Assembly (NCBI RefSeq): GCF_000466965.1
Contig: NZ_BATB01000029.1
Location: 1-43,887, forward strand
Origin: Limimaricola cinnabarinus LL-001
GTDB lineage: Bacteria; Pseudomonadota; Alphaproteobacteria; Rhodobacterales; Rhodobacteraceae
Direction of reading: 5' to 3'
Length of the DNA: 43,887 nucleotides
Position 1 is the stretch's first letter, and every line of letters begins with the position of its first letter. This document shows, one piece after another, positions 1 through 10,183 of this stretch. A program made the position numbers and the translations under genes. Under the pieces are notes generated by a model. The model was given only the letters and a program-made list of their open reading frames with translations. It did no database searches and had not been told where the DNA came from.

Positions 1-3
1 CCT

Positions 4-38
4 CCCGATCGCCGCGGCCCGAGGGGCGCGCGATCGGG
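4..38. other. GC-rich stem-loop upstream of livH
   Basis: CCCGATCG at 4-11 pairs with CGATCGGG at 31-38, and further G/C pairing is possible inside. It lies just before livH. In many such operons a gene for the periplasmic binding protein sits immediately upstream, so this may be an intercistronic hairpin that ends or stabilises that upstream transcript. The upstream gene is outside the window, so this role is inferred. Confidence 0.45.
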
Positions 39-73
39 GGCGGTATGACCATCCTCACAAATGGACGGGGACC

Positions 74-1104
74 ATGGACGCCATACTCATCCAGATCCTG
101 AACGGGCTCGACAAGGGGTCGGCCTACGCGCTGATCGCGCTGGGCCTGACCCTCATCTTCGGCACGCTGGGCGTGGTGAACTTCGCCCATGGCGCCCTTT
201 TCATGATCGGCGCCTTCTGCGCCGTGACCTTGCAGAAAATCCTGACCATCAGCGTCACCACCATCGATCCCGAGAGGACCGATTTTCTCGGCAACCCGAT
301 GAAGGTGCAGACCCCCTATGTCGAGAACTGGTTCGGCCCAGAGCTGGGCGCGGCCATCATCGACTGGTCGGTGCCACTGGCGATCCTGCTGGCGATCCCG
401 GTGATGGTGCTGGTGGGCTTCGTGATGGAGCGCGGGCTGATCAAGCATTTCTACAAGCGCCCCCATGCCGACCAGATCCTCGTGACCTTCGGCCTCGCCA
501 TCGTGCTGCAGGAGGTGATCAAGTATTTCTACGGCGCCAACCCGATCCCGATGCCCGCCCCGTCGGCCTTCAAGGGCAGCCTCGACATCGGCGCCTGGCT
601 CGGCTTCGATCCCTATTCGATCATCTACCCTACTGGCGGCTGGTCTATTTCTTCTTCGCGGCGATCATCATCGCGGGCGTCTTCGCCTTCCTGCAGTTCA
701 CCACCTTCGGCATGGTGGTCCGCGCCGGCATGGCCGACCGCGAGACCGTGGGGCTGTTGGGCATCGACATCGACCGCCGCTTCACGCTGATGTTCGGGCT
801 TGCCGCCGCCGTCGCGGGGCTCGCGGGCGTGATGTACACGCCGATCCTCAGTCCCAACTACCACATGGGCATGGATTTCCTGGTGCTGAGCTTCGTGGTG
901 GTCGTCGTGGGCGGCATGGGCTCGCTGCCCGGCGCCGTGCTGGCGGGGTTCCTCCTGGGCATCCTGCAGAGCTTCGCCTCGATGAACGAGGTCAAGTCGC
1001 TCCTGCCCGGCATCGACCAGATCATCATCTACCTCGTCGCCATCGTCATTCTGCTGACCCGTCCGCGGGGCCTGATGGGCCGCCGTGGCGTGATGGAGGA
1101 ATAA
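74..1104 (+). CDS. livH: Branched-chain amino acid-type ABC transporter permease LivH (frameshifted)
   Basis: Inner-membrane permease of an HAAT-family (branched-chain amino acid type) ABC importer. The N-terminal half (MDAILIQILNGLDKGSAYAL, then GVVNFAHGALFMIGAF) is the classic LivH start, and the C-terminal half carries the loop with VVVVVGGMGSLPGAVLAGF. The two halves lie in different frames. Reading moves at about 628-631, where one C seems to be missing from a CCC run; restoring it gives the continuous residues YPYWRLVYFFFAAIII. With that base the protein is about 343 residues, a normal length. The start at 74 follows a GGACGGGGACC stretch and matches the family. livM begins 3 bases after the stop. 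I read the break as a likely sequence error. The transported substrate cannot be told from sequence. Confidence 0.85.
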
Positions 1105-1107
1105 GCT

Positions 1108-2316
1108 ATGCTCGGACTTGAGCGCAGAGACACACTTCTCCTGATCGCGGTGGCCGTCATCACGCTGTTCGCCCCGATCATCCTCAACCCCTTTCCGACG
1201 GGATCAGCGCTGGCGCAGTTCAACGCGGGCTATCCCGACCTGATGCAGCGCTTCGTGATCTTCGGGATCTTCGCGATCGGCTTCAACATCCTGTTCGGTC
1301 TCACCGGCTACCTCTCCTTCGGCCACGCGGCGTTCCTCGGCATCGGCTCCTATTCGGCGGTGTGGATGTTCAAGCTCTTGTCGATGAACGTGCTCCCGGC
1401 GATCCTGCTGTCGGTGATCATGGCCGGGCTCTTCGCCCTCGTGATCGGCTTCGTCAGCCTGCGCCGTTCGGGCATCTACTTCTCGATCCTGACGCTGGCC
1501 TTCGCGCAAATGAGCTATAACCTCGCCTATTCGGTGCTCACCCCGATCACCAATGGCGAGACCGGGCTTCAGCTCACCCTGTCGGACCCGCGCATCCTCG
1601 ACGGCGCCTCGACGGGCGGCCTGCCGGTCACCTCGCTCTTCGGGGCCGAGATGCGCGACACCACGACGCTCTTCGTCGGTCCGTGGTCTTGGGACTTCTC
1701 GGTTGGCTACTACTTCTGCGCGGTTCTGCTGCTCGTGGCCTTCTACATCTCGGTGCGGATCTTCCGGTCGCCCTTCGGGATGATGCTGCGCGCGGTGAAG
1801 TCGAACCAGCAGCGGATGAACTACACCGGCCTCAATACCCGGCCCTACACGCTCGCGGCCTTCGTGATCTCGGGCATGTATGCGGGCCTCGCGGGCGGGC
1901 TTCTGGCGGCGATGGACCCGCTGGCGGGCGCCGACCGGATGCAGTGGACCGCGAGCGGCGAGGTGGTGCTCATGACCATCCTCGGCGGCGCGGGCACGTT
2001 GATCGGGCCGGTGCTGGGTGCGGGCTTCATCAAGTATTTCGAGAACATCTTCTCGAAGATCAACGACGGCATCCTGCACCAGTGGTTCGCCTTCATGCCC
2101 GACGGCCTTGAGAATGTCATCGTCGCCGTCCTCCACCCCTTCATCGGCAAGGGCTGGCACCTGACGCTGGGCCTCATGTTCATGCTGGTCGTCATCTTCC
2201 TGCCCGGCGGCCTCGTCGAAGGCGCGCAGCGGACCGGTCGCCTGTTCCGCCGCCGCGACCGCAACGCCGACCACATGGAATCCGACGCCGCGCGCCAGCG
2301 CGCCGCCGCGGAATAA
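1108..2316 (+). CDS. livM: Branched-chain amino acid-type ABC transporter permease LivM
   Basis: Second inner-membrane permease, 402 residues, pairing with LivH. It has the LivM pattern: several hydrophobic segments, the stretch [20 protein letters not shown] at about residues 61-80, and the ABC-contact loop near [17 protein letters not shown]. It carries an extra, likely periplasmic, loop around residues 150-195 (from [11 protein letters not shown] to LFVGPWSW), longer than in textbook LivM. A charged Arg-rich tail ends the protein. It starts 3 nt after livH and ends 11 nt before livG, so the genes should be co-transcribed. Family assignment is firm; substrate is unknown. Confidence 0.92.
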   Translation: MLGLERRDTLLLIAVAVITLFAPIILNPFPTGSALAQFNAGYPDLMQRFVIFGIFAIGFNILFGLTGYLSFGHAAFLGIGSYSAVWMFKLLSMNVLPAILLSVIMAGLFALVIGFVSLRRSGIYFSILTLAFAQMSYNLAYSVLTPITNGETGLQLTLSDPRILDGASTGGLPVTSLFGAEMRDTTTLFVGPWSWDFSVGYYFCAVLLLVAFYISVRIFRSPFGMMLRAVKSNQQRMNYTGLNTRPYTLAAFVISGMYAGLAGGLLAAMDPLAGADRMQWTASGEVVLMTILGGAGTLIGPVLGAGFIKYFENIFSKINDGILHQWFAFMPDGLENVIVAVLHPFIGKGWHLTLGLMFMLVVIFLPGGLVEGAQRTGRLFRRRDRNADHMESDAARQRAAAE

Positions 2317-2327
2317 GGAGCGCGACG

Positions 2328-3086
2328 ATGGGCATTCTCGAAGTCAAAGGCGTCAACAAGCGCTTCGGCGGCCTGCAGGCGCTGGGCGACGTCAACCTCT
2401 CCATCAAGGAGAACACCGTCCACGCCATCATCGGCCCCAACGGGGCGGGCAAGTCGACGCTGCTGAACTGCCTCGTCGGCAAATTGATCCCGGATTCGGG
2501 CAGCGTCATGTTCGACGGGCAGTCGGTGCTTGGCCGCAAACCGCACGAGATCAACCAGATGGGCATCTCCCGCGTGTTCCAGACGCCCGAGATCTTCGCA
2601 GATCTCACGGTGCTGGAAAACGTGATGATCCCGTGTTTCGCCCGACGCGACGGCGCGTTCCGGCTGCATGCTTACGAGACGGTGCGCAAGGAGACGGGCA
2701 TCCGCGAGCAGGCCGAGGAGATGCTCGCGGACGTCAACATGCTCGACAAGCGCGGCATGACCGCCTCGAGCCTGTCGCGCGGCGACAAGCGGCGCCTCGA
2801 GATGGCGATGTGCCTGGTCCAGAAGCCCAAGCTGCTGCTTCTGGACGAGCCGACGGCGGGCATGGCGCGGGCCGACACCAACAACACCATCGACCTGCTG
2901 AAGGAGATCAAATCCAAGCGCGACATCACCATGGCGATCATCGAGCATGACATGCATGTCGTGTTCTCGCTCGCCGAGCGGATCACCGTTCTCGCGCAGG
3001 GCACGCCGCTGGTCGAGGAAACGCCCGAGAACATCAAGGGTCACCCCAAGGTGCGCGAAGCCTATCTGGGCGAAGCGCAGGTCTGA
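2328..3086 (+). CDS. livG: Branched-chain amino acid-type ABC transporter ATP-binding protein LivG
   Basis: Cytoplasmic ATPase, 252 residues, of the same importer. Visible motifs are Walker A GPNGAGKST (about residues 37-45), a signature region LSRGDKRRLEMAM, Walker B KLLLLDEPTAGM, and the switch histidine in IIEHDM. The signature reads LSRGDKR where many ABC proteins have LSGGQ; this Arg/Asp variant occurs in LivG-like proteins. An AAGGAG ribosome-binding site precedes the ATG. It is followed 16 nt later by livF. Confidence 0.92.
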   Translation: MGILEVKGVNKRFGGLQALGDVNLSIKENTVHAIIGPNGAGKSTLLNCLVGKLIPDSGSVMFDGQSVLGRKPHEINQMGISRVFQTPEIFADLTVLENVMIPCFARRDGAFRLHAYETVRKETGIREQAEEMLADVNMLDKRGMTASSLSRGDKRRLEMAMCLVQKPKLLLLDEPTAGMARADTNNTIDLLKEIKSKRDITMAIIEHDMHVVFSLAERITVLAQGTPLVEETPENIKGHPKVREAYLGEAQV

Positions 3087-3102
3087 ACGCGGGAACGAGA
3101 AC

Positions 3103-3858
3103 ATGGCAGAGACAGCGACATTCGACCGCGATCGCAACAGCGCCGCGACCCATCCCAAATTCCTCTCGGTCTGGGACATCCAGGCCTATTACGGCGAAAG
3201 CTACATCGTTCAGGGCGTCAGTTTCGACATCCACGAGGGCGAGATCCTCGCACTTCTGGGCCGCAACGGCGCGGGGAAGACCTCGACGTTGCGCACCATC
3301 GCCCGGCTCGACAACCCGGCGCTCAGGCATGGCGAGATCTGGCTCGATCACAAGCCGCTGCACAAGATGAAGGCGCATGAGGCGGCGGGCAACGGCATCG
3401 CGCTCGTGCCCGAGGACCGGCGCATCATTCCCGGCCTCACCGTCGAGGAGAACCTGCAGCTGGCGCAGATCGCGCCGCCCGTGGGATGGTCGCTGGAGCG
3501 GATCTACGGGCTGTTTCCGCGCCTCAAGGAGCGGCGGCGACAGGAGGGCGTCACGCTGTCGGGTGGCGAGCAGCAAATGCTCGCCATCGCCCGGGCGCTG
3601 GCGCGCGACATCAAGGTGCTGCTGCTCGACGAGCCCTACGAAGGTCTCGCTCCCGTGATCGTGCAGGAAATTGCTAAGACGCTGAACGTGATCAGGGATC
3701 AGGGGATCACCACGATCATCGTGGAGCAGAACGCCGTCGCCGCGCTCAAGCTCGCGGACCGCGCCGTGATCCTTGACACAGGCTCGGTCGTCTACGACGG
3801 ATCGGCGCAGGAGGTGCTCGAGGACGAGGCATTGCGTCAGCGCTATCTCGCGATCTGA
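3103..3858 (+). CDS. livF: Branched-chain amino acid-type ABC transporter ATP-binding protein LivF
   Basis: Second ATPase, 251 residues. It has Walker A GRNGAGKTS, signature LSGGEQQMLAIARAL, Walker B VLLLDEPYEGLAP and the switch IIVEQN, all typical of LivF. The frame stays open upstream into livG, but the ATG at 3103 lies just after the livG stop with a GGGAACGAGA ribosome-binding region, and the family usually begins shortly before the first beta strand (here FLSVWDIQAYYG), so 3103 is chosen. A 27-nt purine-rich gap leads to the acetyl-CoA synthetase gene. Confidence 0.92.
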   Translation: MAETATFDRDRNSAATHPKFLSVWDIQAYYGESYIVQGVSFDIHEGEILALLGRNGAGKTSTLRTIARLDNPALRHGEIWLDHKPLHKMKAHEAAGNGIALVPEDRRIIPGLTVEENLQLAQIAPPVGWSLERIYGLFPRLKERRRQEGVTLSGGEQQMLAIARALARDIKVLLLDEPYEGLAPVIVQEIAKTLNVIRDQGITTIIVEQNAVAALKLADRAVILDTGSVVYDGSAQEVLEDEALRQRYLAI

Positions 3859-3885
3859 GCATCAGGGAGAGAAGAGGAAAAGCTC

Positions 3886-5806
3886 ATGACACCGCAGCTT
3901 CACGAGCCAAGCAAGGACACCGTCGCTCGCGCCCATGCCGACCGCGCCGCCTATGACCGGATGTACGCGCAGTCGATGCAGGACCCGGAGGGATTCTGGG
4001 CCGAACAGGGCAAACGGCTCGACTGGATCAAGCCCTATGACAAGGTCAAAGAGACCGACTTCACGCTGGGGCAGGTCTCGATCAAGTGGTTCGAGGACGG
4101 CACACTCAACGTCGCGCAGAACTGCATCGACCGGCATCTCGCGACGCGCGGCACCCAGACCGCCATCATCTGGGAGCCAGACGACCCGCAGGCCGAGGCG
4201 CAGCACATCACCTATCAGCAGCTGCATTCCCATGTGGGCAAGTTCGCCAACGTGCTCAAGACGATGGGCGTGCGTAAGGGCGACCGCGTCGTCATCTACA
4301 TGCCAATGATCCCGCAGGCGGCCTATGCGATGCTGGCCTGCGCCCGGATCGGCGCGATCCATTCGGTGGTCTTCGCGGGCTTCTCGCCCGATGCGCTGTC
4401 GGCACGGGTGACCGGCTGCGACGCCAAGGTGGTGATCACCGCCGACGAGGCGCCCGGGCGGCCGCAACACGCCCCTCAAGACCAATGCCGACAAAGCCTT
4501 CGAGAAATGCCCCGAAGGCACGCAGATGCTCGTGGTCAAGCGTACCGGCGGCGCGGTCGAGATGGTCGAGGGCCGCGACCACTGGCTGCACGAGATGGAG
4601 GATGGTGTCTCCGACGACTGCCCGGCCGAGGAGATGGGCGCCGAGGACGAGCTGTTCATCCTCTATACTTCGGGCTCCACCGGCCAGCCCAAGGGCGTCG
4701 TGCACACGACCGGCGGCTATCTCGCCTACGCGGCGATGACGCATCGATACACCTTCGATTACCATGATGGCGACGTCTACTGGTGCACCGCCGATGTCGG
4801 CTGGGTCACCGGGCACAGCTATATCGTCTATGGGCCGCTGGCCAATGGCGGCACGACGCTGATGTTCGAGGGCGTGCCGACCTATCCCGACGCCTCGCGC
4901 TTCTGGAAGGTCTGCGAGAAGCACAAAGTGAATCAGTTCTACACCGCCCCCACCGCGATCCGCGCCCTGATGGGCAAGGGTGAGCAGTGGGCGGAGAGCT
5001 GCGATCTGTCGTCGCTCAAGGTGCTGGGCACCGTGGGCGAGCCGATCAACCCCGAGGCTTGGGAGTGGTACGACCGCGTCATCGGCAAGGGCCGCGTGCC
5101 GATCGTCGATACGTGGTGGCAGACCGAAACAGGCGGCCACATGATCACCTCCCTGCCGGGCGCGATCGCGACCAAGCCCGGCTCGGCCACCCTGCCTTTC
5201 TTTGGCGTCAAGCCGGTCGTGCTCGACCCGCAGTCGGGCGCAGTGCTGGAGGCGACCGAAGTCGAGGGCGTGCTCGCCATCGCCGACAGCTGGCCCGGTC
5301 AGATGCGCACGATCTGGGGCGATCACGACCGCTTCGAGCAGACTTATTTCTCGCAATACAAGGGGTTCTATTTCTCAGGTGACGGCTGCCGTCGCGACGC
5401 GGATGGCTATTACTGGATCACCGGCCGCGTCGACGACGTGATCAACGTATCAGGTCACCGCATGGGCACGGCCGAGGTCGAGAGCGCGCTGGTGGCACAC
5501 AAGGCTGTCTCCGAAGCCGCCGTGGTCGGCTATCCGCACGAGATCAAGGGACAGGGCATCTACGCCTATGTCACGCTGATGGAAGGGGTGGAGGCCACCG
5601 ACGAATTGCGCCGCGAACTGGAAGGATGGGTGCGCCGGGAGATCGGCCCCATCGCCAAGCCCGACTGCATCCAGTGGGCCCCCGGCCTGCCCAAGACCCG
5701 CTCGGGCAAGATCATGCGCCGCATCCTGCGCAAGATCGCCGAGAACGATCACGATAGCCTCGGCGACACCTCGACGCTGGCCGAGCCGCAGGTTGTCGAA
5801 GACTGA
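3886..5806 (+). CDS. acs: Acetyl-CoA synthetase (AMP-forming), frameshifted
   Basis: Converts acetate, ATP and CoA to acetyl-CoA, AMP and PPi via acetyl-AMP. Motifs: the ATP loop [18 protein letters not shown], the conserved [10 protein letters not shown], the hinge region [20 protein letters not shown], and the C-terminal acetylation-type lysine in [10 protein letters not shown]. The frame breaks near 4455, where two bases (CG) appear lost from a CCCGGGCGG tract; restoring them yields the family motif [10 protein letters not shown] and one 640-residue protein, the usual Acs length. This is probably a sequence error. The gene lies 27 nt after livF with an AGGGAGAGAAGAGG ribosome-binding region, so it is likely in the transporter operon. 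Acetate is the best-supported substrate; propionate cannot be excluded. Confidence 0.9.
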
Positions 5807-5844
5807 TCGCCAACCGAATGAATCGCAACTGATCGCGCCACCTA

Positions 5845-5870
5845 GCGGGTCCACGGCGACGTGGGCCCGC
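5845..5870 (+). terminator. Stem-loop after acs
   Basis: A 10-bp stem with one G-U pair: GCGGGTCCAC (5845-5854), loop GGCGAC, GTGGGCCCGC (5861-5870). It starts 39 nt after the acs stop and likely ends the liv-acs transcript. There is no clear T-run after it. Confidence 0.6.
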
Positions 5871-5950
5871 CCCGACCCCGTTCTTCGTGGTTTGTTCATA
5901 TTATACAGCCAAACTCATCCTGGTCGCGACCAATGATTCGGGAGCTTTGA

Positions 5951-6411
5951 ATGGAAACCCCTAGATCGATGCCAACGCTGTCCGGCCCGACGATCTCGGC
6001 CAACCTGCGCGCGCCGGTCGAAACCCTGCCCGCCTCGCCTTCGAGATCCGACCCGCTGCCCGTCACCCGCCCGGACGCCCCGGCCGTCATCGTGCCGCGC
6101 CCGCCCGATCAGGTCAAAATGGGCCTCGTACAAGCCGCGCTGCTCGGCAATGATGTGTCGCCCAAGTATTATTCTCCCCAAGGGGTGCTCAAGCCCTGGG
6201 GCATCACCATCCGGCCAAATAGTGAACGCGCGCGGGAGCATCGCGAGGCCGACATGGAACGCGAGCGGCAAGCCACGTTCGCGCCCCGGAACCAGAACAG
6301 GATGGTGGCACGGACTTGGCCCGCCCCATCTCCGAGACGCCCCTGACCCCGCCAGAAAACATGCCGCAGGGCCTTGGCACCGGAACCGAGCCGCTGCGCG
6401 TCGCCGATTGA
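5951..6411 (+). CDS. Uncharacterised Pro-rich protein (frameshifted near 6280)
   Basis: I do not recognise a named family. The N-terminal half is Pro/Ser/Thr-rich; a more ordered core follows with GLVQAALLGNDVSPKYYSPQ and GVLKPWGI, then an Arg/Glu-rich stretch. As written the frame stops at 6346 in an implausible tail (WPAPSPRRP). If one base is missing at about 6280 in TTCGCGCCCCGG, the frame continues as a protein-like acidic tail containing APEPEQDGGTD and ending GLGTGTEPLRVAD with a stop at 6409-6411, giving about 153 residues. No signal peptide or membrane segment is seen. It stands alone between two terminated units and seems to have its own promoter. Confidence 0.55.
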
Positions 6412-6523
6412 CGCCGCGCCGTGGCCCGGTCCCGGTCGCGGGCTGCTTTCCTCGTCCGGAGAACCGGCGTATAAGCCCCCGGAACTGCTGCCCGGACGGG
6501 CGCTATACGAGGGGCCCTGAGAC

Positions 6524-7021
6524 ATGAGCGACACGACCAGCCACGACAGCGACGTCAGCTTCATCCGCGCGCTGGCGGAACTGCTGAACCAGAACGACCT
6601 GACCGAGCTTCAGGTCAAGCGCGACTACGGCGAGAACGACAGCCTGAACGTTCGCGTCAGCCGTGCCCGCGAAGTGGTCCAGCAGGTCGCCATGCCGCAG
6701 GCGTCGAGCGCCCCCGCGGCACCCGCCGCGTCGATGACCGCCGCCGCCCCTGCCGCCGCCGCCCCTTCGGATGACCCGGCGAGCCACCCCGGCGCCGTCA
6801 CCTCGCCCATGGTCGGCACCGCCTATCTTCAGGCCGAGCCCGGCACGCCTGCCTTCGTGACCCCCGGCGCGCAAGTGAAGGAGGGCGACACCGTCCTCAT
6901 CATCGAGGCGATGAAGACCATGAACCAGATTCCCGCACCCCGCTCCGGCACGGTCAAGCGCATCCTCGTCGAAGATGGCAGTCCCGTCGAATTCGGCGCG
7001 CCGCTGATGATCATCGAGTGA
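6524..7021 (+). CDS. accB: Acetyl-CoA carboxylase biotin carboxyl carrier protein
   Basis: Carries biotin for acetyl-CoA carboxylase, the first committed step of fatty-acid synthesis. It has 165 residues: an N-terminal segment, a flexible Ala/Pro-rich linker (about 57-88), and a C-terminal biotinyl domain. The biotin-accepting lysine is Lys131 in EAMKTMNQI, and the domain begins with [11 protein letters not shown]. accC starts just after it. Length and order are standard. Confidence 0.96.
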   Translation: MSDTTSHDSDVSFIRALAELLNQNDLTELQVKRDYGENDSLNVRVSRAREVVQQVAMPQASSAPAAPAASMTAAAPAAAAPSDDPASHPGAVTSPMVGTAYLQAEPGTPAFVTPGAQVKEGDTVLIIEAMKTMNQIPAPRSGTVKRILVEDGSPVEFGAPLMIIE

Positions 7022-7026
7022 GCCCC

Positions 7027-8376
7027 ATGTTCGACAAGATCCTCATCGCCAATCGCGGCGAGATCGCGCTTCGGGTCGTGCGTGCCGCGCGCGAGATGGG
7101 CATCAAGAGTGTCGCGGTGCATTCGACCGCCGATTCGGATGCCATGCATGTCCGCATGGCCGATGAGGCGATCTGCATCGGGCCGCCGCCCTCCTCGCAA
7201 TCCTATCTTTCCTTCCCTGCGATCCTCTCGGCCTGCGAAATCACGGGCGCGCAGGCGATCCATCCGGGCTATGGCTTCCTATCTGAAAACGCCGCCTTCG
7301 TGCAGGCGGTCGAGGACCACGGGCTGACCTTCATCGGCCCCTCGGCCGAGCACATCCGCATGATGGGCGACAAGATCACCGCCAAGGACACGATGAAGGC
7401 GCTCGGCGTGCCTTGCGTGCCCGGCTCGGATGGCGGCGTGCCGAGTGTCGAGGCCGCCCGCAAGGTCGCCGCCGAAATCGGCTACCCGGTGATCATCAAG
7501 GCCACCGCCGGCGGCGGCGGACGCGGTATGAAGGTCGCCAAATCCGAGGCCGAGATCGAGCGCGCCTTCCAGACCGCGCGCTCCGAATCCAAGGCCGCCT
7601 TCGGCAATGACGAAGTCTACATCGAGAAGTACCTTACCACGCCGCGCCATATCGAGATCCAGGTCTTCGGCGACGGCAAGGGCCGCGCTGTGCATCTGGG
7701 CGAGCGCGACTGCTCGCTACAGCGGCGCCACCAGAAGGTGCTCGAGGAGGCGCCCGGCCCCTGCATCACGCAAGAACTGCGTGACCGCATCGGCAAGGTC
7801 TGCGCCGATGCCGTGGCCAAGATCAAGTATTCGGGCGCGGGCACGATCGAGTTCCTGTTCGAGAATGACGAATTCTACTTCATCGAGATGAACACCCGCC
7901 TGCAGGTGGAGCATCCGGTGACCGAGGCGATCTTTGGCGTCGATCTCGTGCGCGAGCAGATCCGCGTGGCTTCGGGCCTGCCGATGTCGTTCACCCAAGA
8001 CGACCTGCACATTCGCGGCCACGCGATCGAGGTACGGATCAACGCCGAGAAGCTGCCGAACTTCGCGCCCTGCCCGGGCCGGATCACGCAGTATCACGCC
8101 CCCGGTGGCCTCGGCGTGCGCATGGACAGTGCGCTCTATGACGGCTACCGGATTCCCCCCTATTACGACAGCCTGATCGCCAAGCTGATCGTGCATGGCT
8201 CCGACCGGGCCGAGGCGCTGGCCCGGCTCAACCGGGCCTTGGGCGAATTGATCGTCGATGGGGTCGACACCACCGTGCCGCTGCATCACGCGCTCCTGGG
8301 TGAGCCCGACATCTTGGCGGGCAATTACAACATCCACTGGCTTGAGCGGTGGCTCGAACAAACGCTGCAAGGGTAG
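7027..8376 (+). CDS. accC: Acetyl-CoA carboxylase biotin carboxylase subunit
   Basis: ATP-dependent carboxylation of biotin on AccB. From the ATG at 7027 ([17 protein letters not shown]) the protein has 449 residues, the same as E. coli AccC. An in-frame GTG at 7018, overlapping the accB stop, is possible but would add only three residues that the family lacks. The glycine-rich ATP loop [11 protein letters not shown], the [15 protein letters not shown] segment and the metal/biotin region [16 protein letters not shown] are all present. It sits 5 nt after accB and 15 nt before aat, so it forms one unit with them. Confidence 0.96.
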   Translation: MFDKILIANRGEIALRVVRAAREMGIKSVAVHSTADSDAMHVRMADEAICIGPPPSSQSYLSFPAILSACEITGAQAIHPGYGFLSENAAFVQAVEDHGLTFIGPSAEHIRMMGDKITAKDTMKALGVPCVPGSDGGVPSVEAARKVAAEIGYPVIIKATAGGGGRGMKVAKSEAEIERAFQTARSESKAAFGNDEVYIEKYLTTPRHIEIQVFGDGKGRAVHLGERDCSLQRRHQKVLEEAPGPCITQELRDRIGKVCADAVAKIKYSGAGTIEFLFENDEFYFIEMNTRLQVEHPVTEAIFGVDLVREQIRVASGLPMSFTQDDLHIRGHAIEVRINAEKLPNFAPCPGRITQYHAPGGLGVRMDSALYDGYRIPPYYDSLIAKLIVHGSDRAEALARLNRALGELIVDGVDTTVPLHHALLGEPDILAGNYNIHWLERWLEQTLQG

Positions 8377-8391
8377 GACGGGGGGCCGCGC

Positions 8392-9036
8392 ATGTCCCCT
8401 GCCCGGCTCACGCCCGAGCTGCTGCTGCATGGCTACGCGCAGGGCGTGTTCCCGATGGCCGAAAGCCGGGACGACCCGGAAATCTTCTGGGTCGACCCGC
8501 GCCAGCGCGGCGTGCTGCCACTCGACGATTTTCGCATCTCACGCAGCCTTACACGGCGGATGCGCCGGGGTGGCTTCGAGATCGTCGTGAACGGCGATTT
8601 CGAAGGGGTGGTCGCAGGCTGTGCCGAGCGGCCTGAAACCTGGATCAATGACGAAATCTTCAATCTCTACGCCGCGTTGCACCGCATGGGGTTCGCCCAT
8701 TCGGTCGAGGTACGCCATGAGGGCCTGCTCACGGGTGGCATCTACGGGGTAACACTGGGCGGGGCATTCTTTGGTGAAAGCATGTTCTCTCGCCGCACCG
8801 ACGCATCGAAATTGGCGATGGCTTGGCTGGTGGACCGCTTGCGGCTGGGCGGCTTCACCCTCTTCGATGCACAGTTCCTGACGCCGCATCTTGCCAGCTT
8901 GGGCTTTGTCGAAATTCCACGCGCACGCTACCGCGCGGCACTGTCGACGGCACTGGAGCGACGGGGCGATTTTCTCGCGCCCGGTGCTCCAGCCCCGGTT
9001 CAGGACGTCTTGCAGCGTAAGGCCCAGACGTCGTAA
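8392..9036 (+). CDS. aat: Leucyl/phenylalanyl-tRNA--protein transferase
   Basis: Transfers Leu or Phe from aminoacyl-tRNA to the N-terminus of proteins starting with Lys or Arg, marking them for the N-degron pathway. It has 214 residues. The family hallmarks are the N-terminal GYAQGVFPMAE, the WVDPRQRGVLPLDDF strand, and the catalytic GGIYGVTLGGAFFGESMFSR region, followed by the FTLFDAQFLTPHLASLG segment. It follows accC by 15 nt. Its 3' end overlaps the convergent DUF2155 gene by 37 nt. Confidence 0.95.
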   Translation: MSPARLTPELLLHGYAQGVFPMAESRDDPEIFWVDPRQRGVLPLDDFRISRSLTRRMRRGGFEIVVNGDFEGVVAGCAERPETWINDEIFNLYAALHRMGFAHSVEVRHEGLLTGGIYGVTLGGAFFGESMFSRRTDASKLAMAWLVDRLRLGGFTLFDAQFLTPHLASLGFVEIPRARYRAALSTALERRGDFLAPGAPAPVQDVLQRKAQTS

Positions 9037-9356
9037 CGCGGGTGGTCCATCGCGTTGAGTGCGGGGGCCGAGGCGATCATCCAACCCTGAAACACCGGCG
9101 TCTCAACCTGCTGATATCGCACGATCAGCCGCTCATAGGCGTCACCCGCCGGATTGTCGGCTGGATAGCGGCACTCGTCGAGTTTGATCGACAGGTGGCC
9201 GACAGTCGCGCTCTCGCCCGTGGCGAGGTCGAGGTCGGTGACCGCTCCGGTGATCTTGTCGAGCACGCGCAGCACACCGCCGGGCGCCTGCGCCGCCTGC
9301 TGCGCGCCCGCCGGGGCGGCGAGCAACACCAGAGCCAGCGCCGCGCGGCGGATCAT
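9000..9356 (-). CDS. DUF2155 domain secreted protein
   Basis: A 118-residue protein of the DUF2155 family. A Sec signal peptide ([20 protein letters not shown]) starts at the ATG at 9356, so the longer upstream reading frame is not used. The domain shows [17 protein letters not shown], two cysteines (in LDECRYP and near the C-terminus, ALRCK) and [21 protein letters not shown]. It is probably periplasmic; the precise role is unknown. Its start overlaps the stop of the NDUFA12-like gene by 4 nt (ATGA), implying translational coupling. Confidence 0.85.
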   Translation of the reverse strand: MIRRAALALVLLAAPAGAQQAAQAPGGVLRVLDKITGAVTDLDLATGESATVGHLSIKLDECRYPADNPAGDAYERLIVRYQQVETPVFQGWMIASAPALNAMDHPRYDVWALRCKTS

Positions 9357-9736
9357 TCGGGCTGCCACGCGTCGTAATCCTTGGTCGCGACGGGGGCCGC
9401 GCGACGGATTGATCCCGCGGGCGCATAAGCCTGCGCGGTGCCGGTGTGGTTCGGCTCGTGCGCCTTCTCCCAAGGGCGATGGACCATGGGGCGCGTGGTC
9501 GGCGGCTCGTCCCAGGTCCGGTGCAGCCAGCCATGCCACTCCGGATCGATGCGGCTCGCCTCGATTTCGCCGTTGAAGATGACCCAGCGCTTCGAGTCGT
9601 CGGCGTTGCGATAAAAGATGTTGCCCTGCTTGTCCTCGCCCACCTTCTCACCCTTGCGCCAGGTGAAAAGCTGGGTGCCGAAGGTCTGACCGTTCCACCA
9701 AGTGAAGGTCCGCTTGAGAATGCTGCCGAGGCTCAT
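9353..9736 (-). CDS. NDUFA12 (B17.2) family complex I subunit/assembly protein
   Basis: A 127-residue homologue of the mitochondrial complex I accessory subunit NDUFA12, a family also found in alphaproteobacteria. Visible family features are [20 protein letters not shown], the [20 protein letters not shown] core and [11 protein letters not shown]. The ATG at 9736 ([14 protein letters not shown]) matches the family start. It likely acts at the cytoplasmic side of NADH:ubiquinone oxidoreductase. It is coupled to the DUF2155 gene; this pairing beside aat and accBC is, as I recall, common in Rhodobacteraceae. Confidence 0.9.
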   Translation of the reverse strand: MSLGSILKRTFTWWNGQTFGTQLFTWRKGEKVGEDKQGNIFYRNADDSKRWVIFNGEIEASRIDPEWHGWLHRTWDEPPTTRPMVHRPWEKAHEPNHTGTAQAYAPAGSIRRAAPVATKDYDAWQPE

Positions 9737-9804
9737 GACTGGTCTCCTGTCCTGCGCCCCGTCATGCCGCAAAGCAGGCGCGAGGTCCAGTGGTCAGCGG
9801 GGCC

Positions 9805-10179
9805 TCAGCGCAGCCGCGCCGTGACCTTCAGCTCGATCCGCAACGCGGGCTCGGTGAGGCCACTTTCGATCATCGTCGCAGCCAGCGGCATCGTCCCCCA
9901 GACCGGGCGGAGCAGCGGCCAACAGGCCGGGAATTCGGCCCGGTCTGGCAGCATGTGAGTGACCCCCACCACGCGTTCCATGCCCGATCCCGCTGCCTCC
10001 AGCGCCGCCGCGACGTTGGCCAAGGCAGCTTGGCACTGCGCCTCGATGCCCTCGGGCAGCGTCATGCTGGTATAGTCGTAGCCTGTGGTGCCGGAGACGA
10101 AGACCCACCCATCGCAAAGGACGGACCGGCCGTAGCCGATCCGTCCCTCGAACTCCGATCCGGACGTGAAACGCTCCAT
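9805..10179 (-). CDS. RidA family protein
   Basis: A 124-residue protein of the RidA/YjgF/Rid superfamily, whose archetype hydrolyses reactive enamine/imine intermediates. Family-like parts include [13 protein letters not shown] near the N-terminal third, [17 protein letters not shown], and the final strand [13 protein letters not shown]. The subgroup arginine that binds carboxylate in RidA appears to be replaced by the LRIELK pattern, so the exact activity is uncertain. It begins 4 nt after the clpX stop and is probably read through from clpX. Confidence 0.85.
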   Translation of the reverse strand: MERFTSGSEFEGRIGYGRSVLCDGWVFVSGTTGYDYTSMTLPEGIEAQCQAALANVAAALEAAGSGMERVVGVTHMLPDRAEFPACWPLLRPVWGTMPLAATMIESGLTEPALRIELKVTARLR

Positions 10180-10183
10180 CGCC

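Noticed and set aside
1204..2274. Long open frame antisense to livM, and similar long antisense frames under most genes
   Set aside because: High GC makes stops rare on the opposite strand. These frames have Arg/His/Asp-rich, low-complexity products with no family features and fully overlap well-supported genes.
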